In this document: positions 23,546 to 32,234 of the stretch, in pieces
How positions within the stretch are numbered: position 1 is the stretch's first letter
Layout: every line of letters begins with the position of its first letter
Assembly (NCBI RefSeq): GCF_029223545.1
Contig: NZ_CP097870.1
Coordinates: 248,001-312,000, forward strand
Length of the DNA: 64,000 bases
Source of the DNA: Thauera sp. GDN1
GTDB taxonomy: Bacteria > Pseudomonadota > Gammaproteobacteria > Burkholderiales > Rhodocyclaceae
Direction: 5' to 3'
Program-made: the position numbers and the translations under genes
Notes under the pieces: model-generated
Told to the model about the DNA's origin: nothing
The model's database searches: none
The model's input: only the letters and a program-made list of their open reading frames with translations

Positions 23546-24189
23546 CCTTTCCCCAAGCGCCATACGAGCGCAATTCCCGCACGCGCTGGCTCAAGATCGC
23601 CGCGGCCTTCTGGCTGCTGCTCATCAGTGCCGTGGCACTCATCAACAGCGTCGGCCTGTCGCGGCTCGCCGAACAGACCCAGGGCAGCGCGCAGGATGCG
23701 CAGGTCAAGGCGCTGGGCCTGCGCGTGGCCGATCTCGAACAACAGGCCGATGCGGACAAGCGCCGGCCGGCGCCGATCAGCCAGGCCGAATTCGCCAACG
23801 CGCGGCAGGTGCTGGACGAACGGATGACGCGCCTTGAAGAGGCCGAGGAGACGAGGGCCTCGGCCATCGACCTGCAGACGCTGCAGGCGCGCGTGAACGG
23901 AATCGAAACCCGCCTGGAGAAGGCCCGGCAGGTGGCATCCGCCGCTCGCCCGCGCGTTCCGGTTGCGACGAAGCCCAAGGTGCCGGAGCCGCCGTTCCGG
24001 GTGCTCGGCGCGGAGCTGCGGGGAGGCGAGCGCTTTCTGTCGATCACCTCCATCGCCGCGGCCTCACTCGCGGGCGCCCGGCTGCTGCGCGAGGGCGATG
24101 CCGAGGGCGGCTGGCAACTGCAATCCATCGAGGCGCAGGCGGGCGTGTTCCAGGTGAACGGCCAGACGCAGCGCGTTGCGGTGCCGTAG
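23542..24189 (+). CDS. ICE inner-membrane coiled-coil protein
   Basis: 215 residues. One membrane segment near the N-terminus (AAAFWLLLISAVALINSVGL, about 20-39), then a coiled coil (about 55-135: VADLEQQADADKRR, LEEAEETRASAID, LQARVNGIETRLEKA) and a small C-terminal beta domain. The topology suggests a bitopic periplasm-facing scaffold. It lies between pilL and TIGR03759, overlapping the former by 4 nt. I do not recall a family name; it is a conserved member of this gene order. Confidence 0.82.
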   Translation: MTFPQAPYERNSRTRWLKIAAAFWLLLISAVALINSVGLSRLAEQTQGSAQDAQVKALGLRVADLEQQADADKRRPAPISQAEFANARQVLDERMTRLEEAEETRASAIDLQTLQARVNGIETRLEKARQVASAARPRVPVATKPKVPEPPFRVLGAELRGGERFLSITSIAAASLAGARLLREGDAEGGWQLQSIEAQAGVFQVNGQTQRVAVP

Positions 24190-24198
24190 GAGGTCGCC

Positions 24199-24918
24199 AT
24201 GAACCTGCGGCCGTTGCTCGCTGCCGTCGTCCTGTTTGCCGCTTTCGGCGCATCCGCCCAGCCGGCCCCGGTGACGAACTCCCGCATGGTGCCCGCCCAG
24301 GTGCAGCCGGGCGCTGATGCCCCGCTCGACGAGAGGCAGGCGCGGGAGTGGGGGCTTCGCCCCGAGGAGTGGGCGCGTTACCGGCAACTGATGGAGGGGC
24401 CGCTCGGGGTCTATTCGCCCCAGCTCGATCCGCTCACGGCGCTGGGCATCGAGGCCCGCAGCGAGGAGGAGCGCAGGCGTTACGCCGAGCTGCAGGTGCA
24501 GGCCGAGGCTCGGCGCGTCGGCAAGACGCTGGCCTACCAACGTGCCTACGACGCGGCGTGGCAGCGCCTGTTTCCCGGCCAGCCGCGCGTGAGCCTGCCC
24601 GACGCCAAGGCGCAGGGTGCCGGCAACACCGGCTCCGGGCGCCTGGCGGTCTTCGTCAAGGCCGACTGCACACCGTGCGCCCAGCGCGTGCAGCAGTTGC
24701 AGGCGGCCGGCACGGCCTTCGACCTCTACATGGTCGGCAGCCGTCAGGACGACGCGCGCATCCGGCAGTGGGCCACCCTGGCGGGCATCGACCCGGCCAG
24801 GGTGCGCGCTCGCACCATCACGCTCAACCACGATGCGGGGCGCTGGCTGTCGCTCGGCCTGCCCGGCGATCTGCCGGCCGTGGTGCGCGAGGTGAACGGC
24901 CAATGGCAGCGGCAATAG
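24199..24918 (+). CDS. TIGR03759-family ICE protein (PFL_4693 type)
   Basis: 239 residues with a Sec signal peptide (MNLRPLLAAVVLFAAFGASAQP). Core REWGLRPEEWARYRQLMEGPLGVYSPQLDPLTALGIEA is diagnostic of TIGR03759. Residues about 145-239 form a thioredoxin-like segment with CTPCAQRVQQL, similar to a redox-type fold. Periplasmic. It overlaps the transglycosylase gene by 16 nt. Confidence 0.92.
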   Translation: MNLRPLLAAVVLFAAFGASAQPAPVTNSRMVPAQVQPGADAPLDERQAREWGLRPEEWARYRQLMEGPLGVYSPQLDPLTALGIEARSEEERRRYAELQVQAEARRVGKTLAYQRAYDAAWQRLFPGQPRVSLPDAKAQGAGNTGSGRLAVFVKADCTPCAQRVQQLQAAGTAFDLYMVGSRQDDARIRQWATLAGIDPARVRARTITLNHDAGRWLSLGLPGDLPAVVREVNGQWQRQ

Positions 24919-25523
24919 GTACTCCGGGCCGGGAGCGTCGGCCATCCCGCGTCGCCATCCGCTGTACTGGCGCCGTGCTGCTGCTCGCCACCGGCGGCTG
25001 GGCGTTGGCCGCCCTGGCGCGGGAAGTGCCGCCGCCGGCCTATCAACTGGCGGCGCATCGTGCAGACGTGCCGGCGGCGGTGCTGTACGCGGTGGCCTTG
25101 CAGGAGAGCGGCGCCATGCTGCGCGGGCGCCTGATCCCCTGGCCGTGGACGCTCAACGTCGCCGGCACGCCACAGCGCTACGCCACCCGCGCCGAGGCCT
25201 GCGCGGGGTTGCGCCGGGCACTCGCCCGCACGCCGGCCAATCGCATCGACGCCGGCCTCGGCCAGGTCAATCTCGGCTACCACACGCATCGCTACACGCA
25301 GCCCTGCGAGCTGCTGGACCCGTACCGCAACCTCGCCGTCGCTGCGGAAATCCTGCGCGAACAGCACACGCCGGGCGAGGACTGGCTGCTTGCCATCGGC
25401 CGCTATCACCGGCCCGCCGGCGGAGCACCCGCGGCGCGCTACCGGCGCAGTGTGCATCGGCACCTGACCCGCGTGCTCGACGCCGGCGTTCCCGTTCCAA
25501 CCCTCCAGGCCACCACGCCATGA
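24903..25523 (+). CDS. Lytic transglycosylase for the conjugation apparatus
   Basis: 206 residues from ATG 24903, overlapping the previous gene. An N-terminal membrane or signal segment (VAIRCTGAVLLLATGGWALAALA) and an SLT-type domain with catalytic Glu in ALQESGAML (about residue 62), then GLGQVNLGYHTHRY and YRNLAVAAEILREQ. It would open peptidoglycan locally for assembly of the secretion channel. Its stop overlaps the TIGR03765 start. Confidence 0.9.
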   Translation: MAAAIGTPGRERRPSRVAIRCTGAVLLLATGGWALAALAREVPPPAYQLAAHRADVPAAVLYAVALQESGAMLRGRLIPWPWTLNVAGTPQRYATRAEACAGLRRALARTPANRIDAGLGQVNLGYHTHRYTQPCELLDPYRNLAVAAEILREQHTPGEDWLLAIGRYHRPAGGAPAARYRRSVHRHLTRVLDAGVPVPTLQATTP

Positions 25524-26053
25524 ACCACATCGTCCTTATCGCCGCCATCGGGCTGCTGCCCACGACCACCGTCTTCGCGCAGACCGCCTCCGCGCCGTTG
25601 ATCGTCGTCGAAGACCGCGGCGGCGACTCCGCGCTGCCGTACTACCGGTCGCTGAATCCTCAGCCGGATCAGGCCCCACCGCCGGCCCCGATGCCAGCAC
25701 CTCGCCTGGGCAACGCGGCCGACGCCGAAGCCGCCATGCTGCCGGTGCGCTCGACGCAATTGTCGCCGGGCGAGGTGCAGCGCCGCGTCATCCGGGCGCC
25801 GGGCCTGACGGCGCTGTTCCTGATCGGCGACGACGAACGTTCGCGCGCGTGGCTGCGGCAGCGGCAGGCAGCGCTGCGAGAGCTGCAGGCCGTGGGCCTG
25901 GTGGTCAACGTGGAGTCGCTGGCCGCGCTGACGGCGCTGCGTAGGCTGGCTCCCGGCCTGACCCTCTCGCCGGCCTCCGGCGACGACCTGGCCCAGCGCC
26001 TGGGCCTGCGCCACTACCCGGTGCTCATCACGTCCACCGGCGTCGAGCAGTAG
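25520..26053 (+). CDS. TIGR03765-family ICE protein (PFL_4695 type)
   Basis: 177 residues with a signal peptide (IVLIAAIGLLPTTTVFAQ). Periplasmic; core LIVVEDRGGDSALPYYRSLN then ERSRAWLRQRQAALRELQAVGLVVNV, ending LRHYPVLITSTGVEQ. The C-terminal part resembles the TraW/TrbC-type fold used in type IV secretion. ATGA overlap upstream, 8 nt to traD downstream. Confidence 0.9.
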   Translation: MNHIVLIAAIGLLPTTTVFAQTASAPLIVVEDRGGDSALPYYRSLNPQPDQAPPPAPMPAPRLGNAADAEAAMLPVRSTQLSPGEVQRRVIRAPGLTALFLIGDDERSRAWLRQRQAALRELQAVGLVVNVESLAALTALRRLAPGLTLSPASGDDLAQRLGLRHYPVLITSTGVEQ

Positions 26054-26061
26054 GTGCGCAG

Positions 26062-28218
26062 ATGGCCCAACCGCATGCGGTCGAGGTTCTGCTGCGGCCA
26101 GCGGTGGAGCTTCATACCGTGGCGGTCTGCACCGGCGCCGCGATTCTGTGCCTGGTGGCACCGTGGTCGCTCGCGCTGAACCCGCTGCTCGGCCTGGGCT
26201 CGGCGCTGGCCTTCCTGACCTTCGGCGCGATTCGCCTGCGCGATGCCTGGGCGATCCTGCGCTATCGCCGCAACATCCGCCGTCTGCCGCGCTACGTGAT
26301 GACCAGCCGCGACGTGCCGGTGAGTCAGCAACGGCTGTTCGTCGGCCGGGGCTTTCGCTGGGAGCAGCGGCACACACACCGGCTGATGCAGACCTACCGG
26401 CCGGAGTTCCGCCGCTATGTCGAGCCGACCGCGATCTACCGGGCCGCCCGGGGGCTGGAGGAGCGGCTTGAGTTCGCGCCGTTTCCCGTCTCGAAGCTGG
26501 CGCGCGCGTTGGCCTGGGACAGCCCGCTCAACCCGGCGCGGCCGCTGCCGCCGGTCGGCGGAATGCCGCGCCTGCACGGCATCGAGCCGCATGAGGTCGA
26601 CGTCACGCTGCCGCTGGGCGAGCGCGTCGGCCACACCCTGGTGCTGGGCACCACGCGCGTGGGTAAGACGCGGCTGGCCGAGTTGTTCATCACGCAAGAC
26701 ATCCGCCGCAAGGTCCGCGGCGAGCACGAGGTGGTGATCGTCTTCGACCCCAAGGGCGATGCGGACCTGTTGAAGCGCATGTACGTCGAGGCCAAGCGCG
26801 CCGGGCGCGAAGGCGAGTTCTACGTGTTCCACCTGGGCTGGCCGGACATCTCGGCGCGCTACAACGCCGTCGGCCGGTTCGGGCGGATCTCCGAGGTGGC
26901 CACGCGCATCGCCGGACAGCTCTCGGGCGAAGGCAACAGCGCCGCCTTCCGCGAATTCGCCTGGCGGTTCGTCAACATCATCGCGCGCGCCCTGGTCGAG
27001 CTGGGGCAGCGGCCGGACTACCTGCTGATCCAGCGCCACGTCATCAACATCGACGCGCTGTTCATCGAGTACGCCCAGCACTACTTCGCCAAGAACGAGC
27101 CGAAGGCCTGGGAGGTCATCGTCCAGCTCGAAGCGAAGCTGAACGACAAGAACATCCCGCGCAACATGATCGGGCGCGAGAAGCGCGTGGTGGCCCTCGA
27201 ACAGTACCTGTCCCAGGTGCGCATCTATGACCCGGTGCTCGACGGCCTGCGCAGCGCCGTGCGCTACGACCGGACGTACTTCGACAAGATCGTCGCTTCG
27301 CTGCTGCCGCTGCTGGAGAAGCTCACTACCGGCAAGATCGCGCAACTGCTCGCACCGAACTATTCCGACCTGTTCGACCCGCGGCCGATCTTCGACTGGA
27401 TGCAGGTCATCCGCAAACGTGCTGTGGTCTACGTGGGGCTGGACGCGCTGTCCGACGCCGAAGTCGCGGCGGCGGTGGGCAACTCGATGTTCAGCGATCT
27501 GGTCTCGGTCGCCGGCCACATCTACAAGTTCGGCATCGACGACGGGCTGCCCGGCGCCGCGGCGGGCACCAAGATCCCGATCAACGTCCACGCCGACGAA
27601 TTCAATGAACTCATGGGTGACGAGTTCATCCCGATGGTCAACAAGGGCGGCGGTGCCGGCGTGCAGGTGACGGCCTACACGCAGACCTTGAGCGACATCG
27701 AGGCGCGCATCGGCAGCCGCGCCAAGGCCGGCCAGGTGGTCGGCAACTTCAACAACCTGTTCATGCTGCGCGTGCGCGAGACCGCTACTGCCGAGCTGCT
27801 GACGCGACAACTGCCCAAGGTCGAGGTGTACGCCACGGCACTGATGAGCGGCGCCACCGACAGCTCCGACCCGCACGGCAACACCGCCTTCACGTCCAAC
27901 ACCCAGGACCGCATCAGCAGCAACAGCGTGCCGTTGATCGAGCCGGCGCATGTGGTGGCGTTGCCAAAGGGGCAGTGCTTCGCGCTGATCGAGGGCGGCA
28001 ACCTCTGGAAAGTCCGCATGCCGCTGCCGGCACCCGACCCCGACGAAGCCATGCCGAAGGATCTTCAGGAGCTGGCCGGCTACATGCGGCAGCACTACGT
28101 CGAGGCAGGAGACTGGTGGGAGAACCAGGGCATTCCCGGCCTGCAGGACAAGGCGCTGCCCGACGACCTGCTGGACGACTTCAAGCAGATGGCCGCCGCT
28201 GAAGAGGCCGAAGCATGA
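26062..28218 (+). CDS. traD: Type IV conjugative coupling ATPase, SXT-type TraD
   Basis: 718 residues. Two N-terminal membrane segments (about 20-60), Walker A LGTTRVGKTRLAE at about 194-206 and Walker B VVIVFDPKGDADL at about 225-237. A VirD4/TraG-type ATPase domain runs to about 600, including HADEFNELMGDEFIP. It couples the MobH relaxosome to the secretion channel at the inner membrane. It belongs to the SXT/PFGI TraD family and overlaps the TIGR03747 start by 4 nt. Confidence 0.95.
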   Translation: MAQPHAVEVLLRPAVELHTVAVCTGAAILCLVAPWSLALNPLLGLGSALAFLTFGAIRLRDAWAILRYRRNIRRLPRYVMTSRDVPVSQQRLFVGRGFRWEQRHTHRLMQTYRPEFRRYVEPTAIYRAARGLEERLEFAPFPVSKLARALAWDSPLNPARPLPPVGGMPRLHGIEPHEVDVTLPLGERVGHTLVLGTTRVGKTRLAELFITQDIRRKVRGEHEVVIVFDPKGDADLLKRMYVEAKRAGREGEFYVFHLGWPDISARYNAVGRFGRISEVATRIAGQLSGEGNSAAFREFAWRFVNIIARALVELGQRPDYLLIQRHVINIDALFIEYAQHYFAKNEPKAWEVIVQLEAKLNDKNIPRNMIGREKRVVALEQYLSQVRIYDPVLDGLRSAVRYDRTYFDKIVASLLPLLEKLTTGKIAQLLAPNYSDLFDPRPIFDWMQVIRKRAVVYVGLDALSDAEVAAAVGNSMFSDLVSVAGHIYKFGIDDGLPGAAAGTKIPINVHADEFNELMGDEFIPMVNKGGGAGVQVTAYTQTLSDIEARIGSRAKAGQVVGNFNNLFMLRVRETATAELLTRQLPKVEVYATALMSGATDSSDPHGNTAFTSNTQDRISSNSVPLIEPAHVVALPKGQCFALIEGGNLWKVRMPLPAPDPDEAMPKDLQELAGYMRQHYVEAGDWWENQGIPGLQDKALPDDLLDDFKQMAAAEEAEA

Positions 28219-28964
28219 GCGATCCGGCCGTCGCGGCCCAGCGCCAGCAGCAACGACAGCAGGGGCTGATCGCCGGCCTGGTCACGCTGCCGTTCCGCTT
28301 CTTCGGCGTGCTGTGCGGCGCGCTGCTGCTGTGCATCCTGATCGAATGCGTTGGCATGCACTTCTTCTGGCCCGAGCAGGGCTGGCGCCACGCGCAGGGC
28401 ATGCTGCTCTACGAGCTGGATCAGCTCTCCACGCATTTCACGCGCAGCGCGCTGGTGCAGGAGCCGGGGCGCACCGCGCACCGGCTGGTCGAGCAGGGCT
28501 ACGACTGGCTGTTCGTGAAAAGCGGCCTGCTGGACTGGATACGCGACGCCTCGACGCAGGCCAGCGCCGGCCGCCACCGCCCGACCAAGGATTTCCGCTA
28601 CTACATCGGCTTGGTCTACGTGAACGTGGAGAGCTACCTGATCGCGGCGGCCTACACGACGCTGGTCTTCCTCGTGCGGCTGCTGGTGCTGTGCCTGACC
28701 CTGCCGCTGTTCCTGATGGCCGCCTTCGTCGGGCTGGTGGACGGCCTGGTGCGCCGGGACATCCGCCGCTTCGGCGCGGGACGCGAGTCGGGGTTCATCT
28801 ATCACCGCGCCAGGGCCAGCCTGATCCCGCTGGCCGTGCTGCCGTGGGTGACTTACCTGGCACTGCCGGTCAGCGTGAACCCGCTGCTGATCCTGCTGCC
28901 CAGCGCCGTGCTGCTCGGCGTCGCCGTGTGCATCGCGGCGGCGACGTTCAAGAAGTACCTCTAA
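28215..28964 (+). CDS. TIGR03747-family ICE membrane protein (PFL_4697 type)
   Basis: 249 residues with about four membrane segments (about 20-45, 145-175, 200-222, 225-245) and the family-typical LPFRFFGVLCGALLLCILIEC near the start. Known to accompany TraD in this class. It is the last gene before cargo site 2: its TAA stop overlaps the convergent gajB stop by 4 nt, so the insertion junction lies right at the end of this gene. Confidence 0.9.
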   Translation: MSDPAVAAQRQQQRQQGLIAGLVTLPFRFFGVLCGALLLCILIECVGMHFFWPEQGWRHAQGMLLYELDQLSTHFTRSALVQEPGRTAHRLVEQGYDWLFVKSGLLDWIRDASTQASAGRHRPTKDFRYYIGLVYVNVESYLIAAAYTTLVFLVRLLVLCLTLPLFLMAAFVGLVDGLVRRDIRRFGAGRESGFIYHRARASLIPLAVLPWVTYLALPVSVNPLLILLPSAVLLGVAVCIAAATFKKYL

Positions 28965-30379
28965 CCGACCACTGGGCTGGCGCTACACACTACGAGCTTC
29001 ATCGACCCACGGGTCATGGCGACGTAGAGGTTCTGCGCGCTCATGTCCTCAACATTTAGCAGCACCGCGACTTCGGCTTCCAGCCCCTTGAGCAACAGCG
29101 TGCTGCCGACGGCGCGTTTTGGCAGCGGGCGCCCCAACAGCCGGTTCTCTTCCCGCACGCGCCGGGCCGCCTCTGCCAGAGGGACGGCCCCCGACGAGGC
29201 TTCTCTGAGCGCCTTGAGCACCCCGTAGAGGATGGCCGGCCGATGCACACGCACGTTCGGCAGTGCCCGCAGTTCCGACAAAAGAGCGGCGGCCGCAGCG
29301 AGAGAGGGCGCGCGCCCGAACGCCAGTGCGCGGCTTTCTGCCTCGTTCGGAGGATTCCTTGCAGTTCCCTTTGCCAACGACTCCAGGCGCCGCGTCAACT
29401 CCGCCACGCCCACATTGGTCATGACGCTCTGCGCCAGCGCCAGCAACTGCGCGAGGGCATTCGGTGCCTCAACTTCAAAGCTGCTGGCGAAGGCGATGAG
29501 GTCTTGCAGATCGACGGCCTCGACCGTCGAAGCGCCCGGCGTCTGGCTCGCAAAGTTCTGCTGCGCTGCTCGGTTGCGGCTGTCGGCGATGATGAGCACG
29601 CGCCCGTCAGCGGTTGGCGATGCCGTCCTCGCAGCGGCTAGGCGCTGGGCATGGTCGTTGGGTGGTACGGCCTGCATCCAGGTCACATGCTCCGGTGGCC
29701 CACTACGCAGATCCACCGACTGCCCCGCCGCCAACAACCGGCGGGCCTCCAGCAACCATTGTCCCAGCGCTTCCGCGCCGGCGTTGCGCCATCGCCAGGG
29801 CGTTGCCAGTTCCCCGATGACAGGAAAATGCGCGCACACGTGCTGGTTCCAGTCGGCCAGCGCATTGCCCCGGAACCCGAAGATCGCCTGCATGGGGTCG
29901 CCCAGCACGCAGGTCGGCACGATCAACGAGAGGAAATAGACGATGTAGTGCTGAGGCACCGAACAATCCTGGTACTCATCCACGATCAGATGCGCATACG
30001 AGGCTTTCAGCACCTCACTGACGTGCCCGGCTTGCAGCAGCTTCCAGGCGGCGTCGCGGATTGCCGGGTAGTCCCGCGCAGGTGCAGCCAGCCGCAGAAT
30101 CTCCGGATCGTGGGCGCTGCGGCCGGGAAAGGTCGAGATGAGCCGGATGGCCCAGCCATCGATCGTGCTCAATCGATAGGCGTTGGCTGGCACCCCGGCG
30201 CGGTCCAGCCGGCCACGCAGGGCCGCGACCCCGGCGTTCGTGTGTGTCAGCACGAGGATGGGCTTGTTGCCCCGATGACCGGCAAGCGCGTGGGCAATCA
30301 ACTGTGTCTTGCCGCAGCCGGCCGGTGCGGTGACGGTTCCGCGTTCGATTGCACGAAGGTCGATTTCAACGTGGTCCAT
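28961..30379 (-). CDS. gajB: UvrD/Rep-like helicase, Gabija GajB-like
   Basis: 472 residues. Superfamily 1 motifs: Walker A TAPAGCGKTQ (17-26), motif II LIVDEYQDCS, motif III/IV LGDPMQAIFGFRG, an RWRN box, and motif VI LYVAMTRG near the C-terminus. Length is close to GajB (about 490). It overlaps the upstream OLD-family gene by 14 nt, the arrangement of Gabija, where GajA nicks DNA and GajB senses or processes ends. A plain class 2 OLD-UvrD pair is the same thing by another name. It converges on the TIGR03747 gene. Confidence 0.85.
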   Translation of the reverse strand: MDHVEIDLRAIERGTVTAPAGCGKTQLIAHALAGHRGNKPILVLTHTNAGVAALRGRLDRAGVPANAYRLSTIDGWAIRLISTFPGRSAHDPEILRLAAPARDYPAIRDAAWKLLQAGHVSEVLKASYAHLIVDEYQDCSVPQHYIVYFLSLIVPTCVLGDPMQAIFGFRGNALADWNQHVCAHFPVIGELATPWRWRNAGAEALGQWLLEARRLLAAGQSVDLRSGPPEHVTWMQAVPPNDHAQRLAAARTASPTADGRVLIIADSRNRAAQQNFASQTPGASTVEAVDLQDLIAFASSFEVEAPNALAQLLALAQSVMTNVGVAELTRRLESLAKGTARNPPNEAESRALAFGRAPSLAAAAALLSELRALPNVRVHRPAILYGVLKALREASSGAVPLAEAARRVREENRLLGRPLPKRAVGSTLLLKGLEAEVAVLLNVEDMSAQNLYVAMTRGSMKLVVCSASPVVG

Positions 30380-32099
30380 CAGCGGCCCACCCGAATACCT
30401 GGTCCATCAGAGCACGGAAGCCCTGATCGCAAAGATGCAGGTCCGGTGCAACGATGGTCCTCGCCACGTCCTCCATCCACGAGATTTGCTTGAACCAGCC
30501 AGCTTTTCGGATGCGCGCCGCCTGACCAAGAATGGCCCTGCGTTCGGCCGACAGGAGGCCGGTGTTCTGGATCTCGTCCCAGATCTGCTGGAAGGTGAGC
30601 GTGTTGTTCGAGACAGTGCGCAGGTGTTCGACGATCAGGTCGCCATGCAATTCGTTGGCGTAGCCGATCAGCCTCTGGCAGGCAGCCGGCGTGAGACTTC
30701 CGAACAGCTCGTCCTCCAGCGCCCGGCCCGCGCGGTAGGCGACGACGGTGCCACCGTTCTCGACAAAAGCCTGCTCGACCGCAGGTGTGGGCTTCTTGTC
30801 GTCGTCGCGCAGCACCATCACCCGGTAGCCCAGAGACTGGAGCGCGGAGGCACGGGCATACGGTCGATCCGGCTCCCCGCCACCGCAGTCGACGAGGGCC
30901 ACGCCCAATGCAGCCAGTGACGCATTCCCCTGGTCAAGCCTGTATAAGTCCAGCCCGCGCAGCAGGCCTATCTCGCTGGCTCCCTCGCACACGACCACGG
31001 AGCCAGCCAGGAAGGCCTCGGGATAGAGGCGGATCGTGCTCTGGATGTCATTGTCGGCGCCGACCAGGCGAGCCTCGTGGCCGAGGGGGCCGCGGCGCAG
31101 CACGAAGAGTTGGCCGCCCGACAGTTCTCTCAGCGCCACGGGTGAGTGGGTGGTGAGGAACACCTGCAGCGGAGCAGCGGCCTCCTTGGCACCGAGGGAG
31201 CCCAGGAACCGCGCGATGCGGTGTGGCTCCAGCCCGTACTCCAGTTCATCCGAGAGCACGATCGACGCCTGACCGGCCGCCTTGCGCTGCAGGCCAGCGA
31301 CAAGCAGACGCGTGGACCCGACGCCCAGGCTGCGAAGCGGGATGCCGCTTTCGTCGTGCAGGGAGATGGTGCCGCCACCGAACGACACCGAATGCGAATC
31401 CAGCAGCGCCTTGGCCTTGGCGCCGATGTTGACGCCCAACTCCTGAGCAGTGGTGGTGACGATTCCCAGCGCTTCTCCCAACTGTTGTTCGGCCTGGTCT
31501 CCGAAGGCACTGCGCGCATCCCTTGCGGCCTTGACCAGAGCGGCTGAAGCGTCGGCTCGCTCCTCCGAGATGCGGTTCAGTACGGAGCCGCGCTGCCATC
31601 CCAGGTTGAAGTCCGCCAGGGCGCCGATGCGAGTGGGCGCCAGGGCGACGCGATCCTTCCATGCGAGCGTCTTGACGATGCCTTGCTGTGCGGCGCGGTC
31701 GGAGACAAGGGTCCACGAGGGCTCCAGGTCACTGGCGACCGTCAGGTTCAGGCAGAGCACAACCTCCGCGCCGGCAGAGGGCTCGCCCTCGACGACGCCA
31801 GTGTTGGCGTGGTATCCGCGCAGGTATGCACCAAAGCCCTCCAGCGTCCGCATGCTGTCATCGAGGTCGCCGAGCGTCAGCGTGATGCTGATTGGGGTCG
31901 TGATGTCCAGGCCGAAGAAGTCCGCATCCGAGAACTGGACATTACGCCTGGCCCCCAGGCATAGATCGATCGCGTCCAGTACCGTGGACTTGCCGCTGTC
32001 GCCCGGGCCGATCAGGCAGTTGATGCCAGGCGTCGGGCACCAGGCCAGCAACTGGATGCCGCGGAAGTTGGCGATCTCGATCTTTCTGATTCGTGCCAT
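30366..32099 (-). CDS. gajA: OLD-family ATPase-TOPRIM nuclease, Gabija GajA-like
   Basis: 577 residues from ATG 32099 (GAGAGG upstream; the longer frame to 32135 adds a poor N-terminus). N-terminal ABC/SMC-type ATPase: RKIEIANFRGI, Walker A GPGDSGKST (31-39), Walker B/signature LSDELEYGLEPHRI. C-terminal TOPRIM: E372 (VVCEGASE) and acidic D432-D434 (LRDDDKK). The length matches GajA (about 578). It would form the nicking complex with GajB. A 135-bp gap separates it from the Res gene, so it may have its own promoter or be read through from the R-M operon. Confidence 0.87.
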   Translation of the reverse strand: MARIRKIEIANFRGIQLLAWCPTPGINCLIGPGDSGKSTVLDAIDLCLGARRNVQFSDADFFGLDITTPISITLTLGDLDDSMRTLEGFGAYLRGYHANTGVVEGEPSAGAEVVLCLNLTVASDLEPSWTLVSDRAAQQGIVKTLAWKDRVALAPTRIGALADFNLGWQRGSVLNRISEERADASAALVKAARDARSAFGDQAEQQLGEALGIVTTTAQELGVNIGAKAKALLDSHSVSFGGGTISLHDESGIPLRSLGVGSTRLLVAGLQRKAAGQASIVLSDELEYGLEPHRIARFLGSLGAKEAAAPLQVFLTTHSPVALRELSGGQLFVLRRGPLGHEARLVGADNDIQSTIRLYPEAFLAGSVVVCEGASEIGLLRGLDLYRLDQGNASLAALGVALVDCGGGEPDRPYARASALQSLGYRVMVLRDDDKKPTPAVEQAFVENGGTVVAYRAGRALEDELFGSLTPAACQRLIGYANELHGDLIVEHLRTVSNNTLTFQQIWDEIQNTGLLSAERRAILGQAARIRKAGWFKQISWMEDVARTIVAPDLHLCDQGFRALMDQVFGWAADGPR

Positions 32100-32234
32100 G
32101 GGCTGCCTCTCTGGTGATCGTGCGGCCGTGGCCACGAGGGTTGCGCGCCGAAGTGCCCGGCGAAGTCCATCATTCCCGCCGCCTGGGTGCCTTGCCGGAA
32201 TCGCTCTTGCTCACCGAAATCGATCGAGGGCAAC

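Noticed and set aside
26014..28095. Minus-strand open frame of 693 aa opposite traD
   Set aside because: Antisense shadow; TraD on the plus strand is unambiguous.
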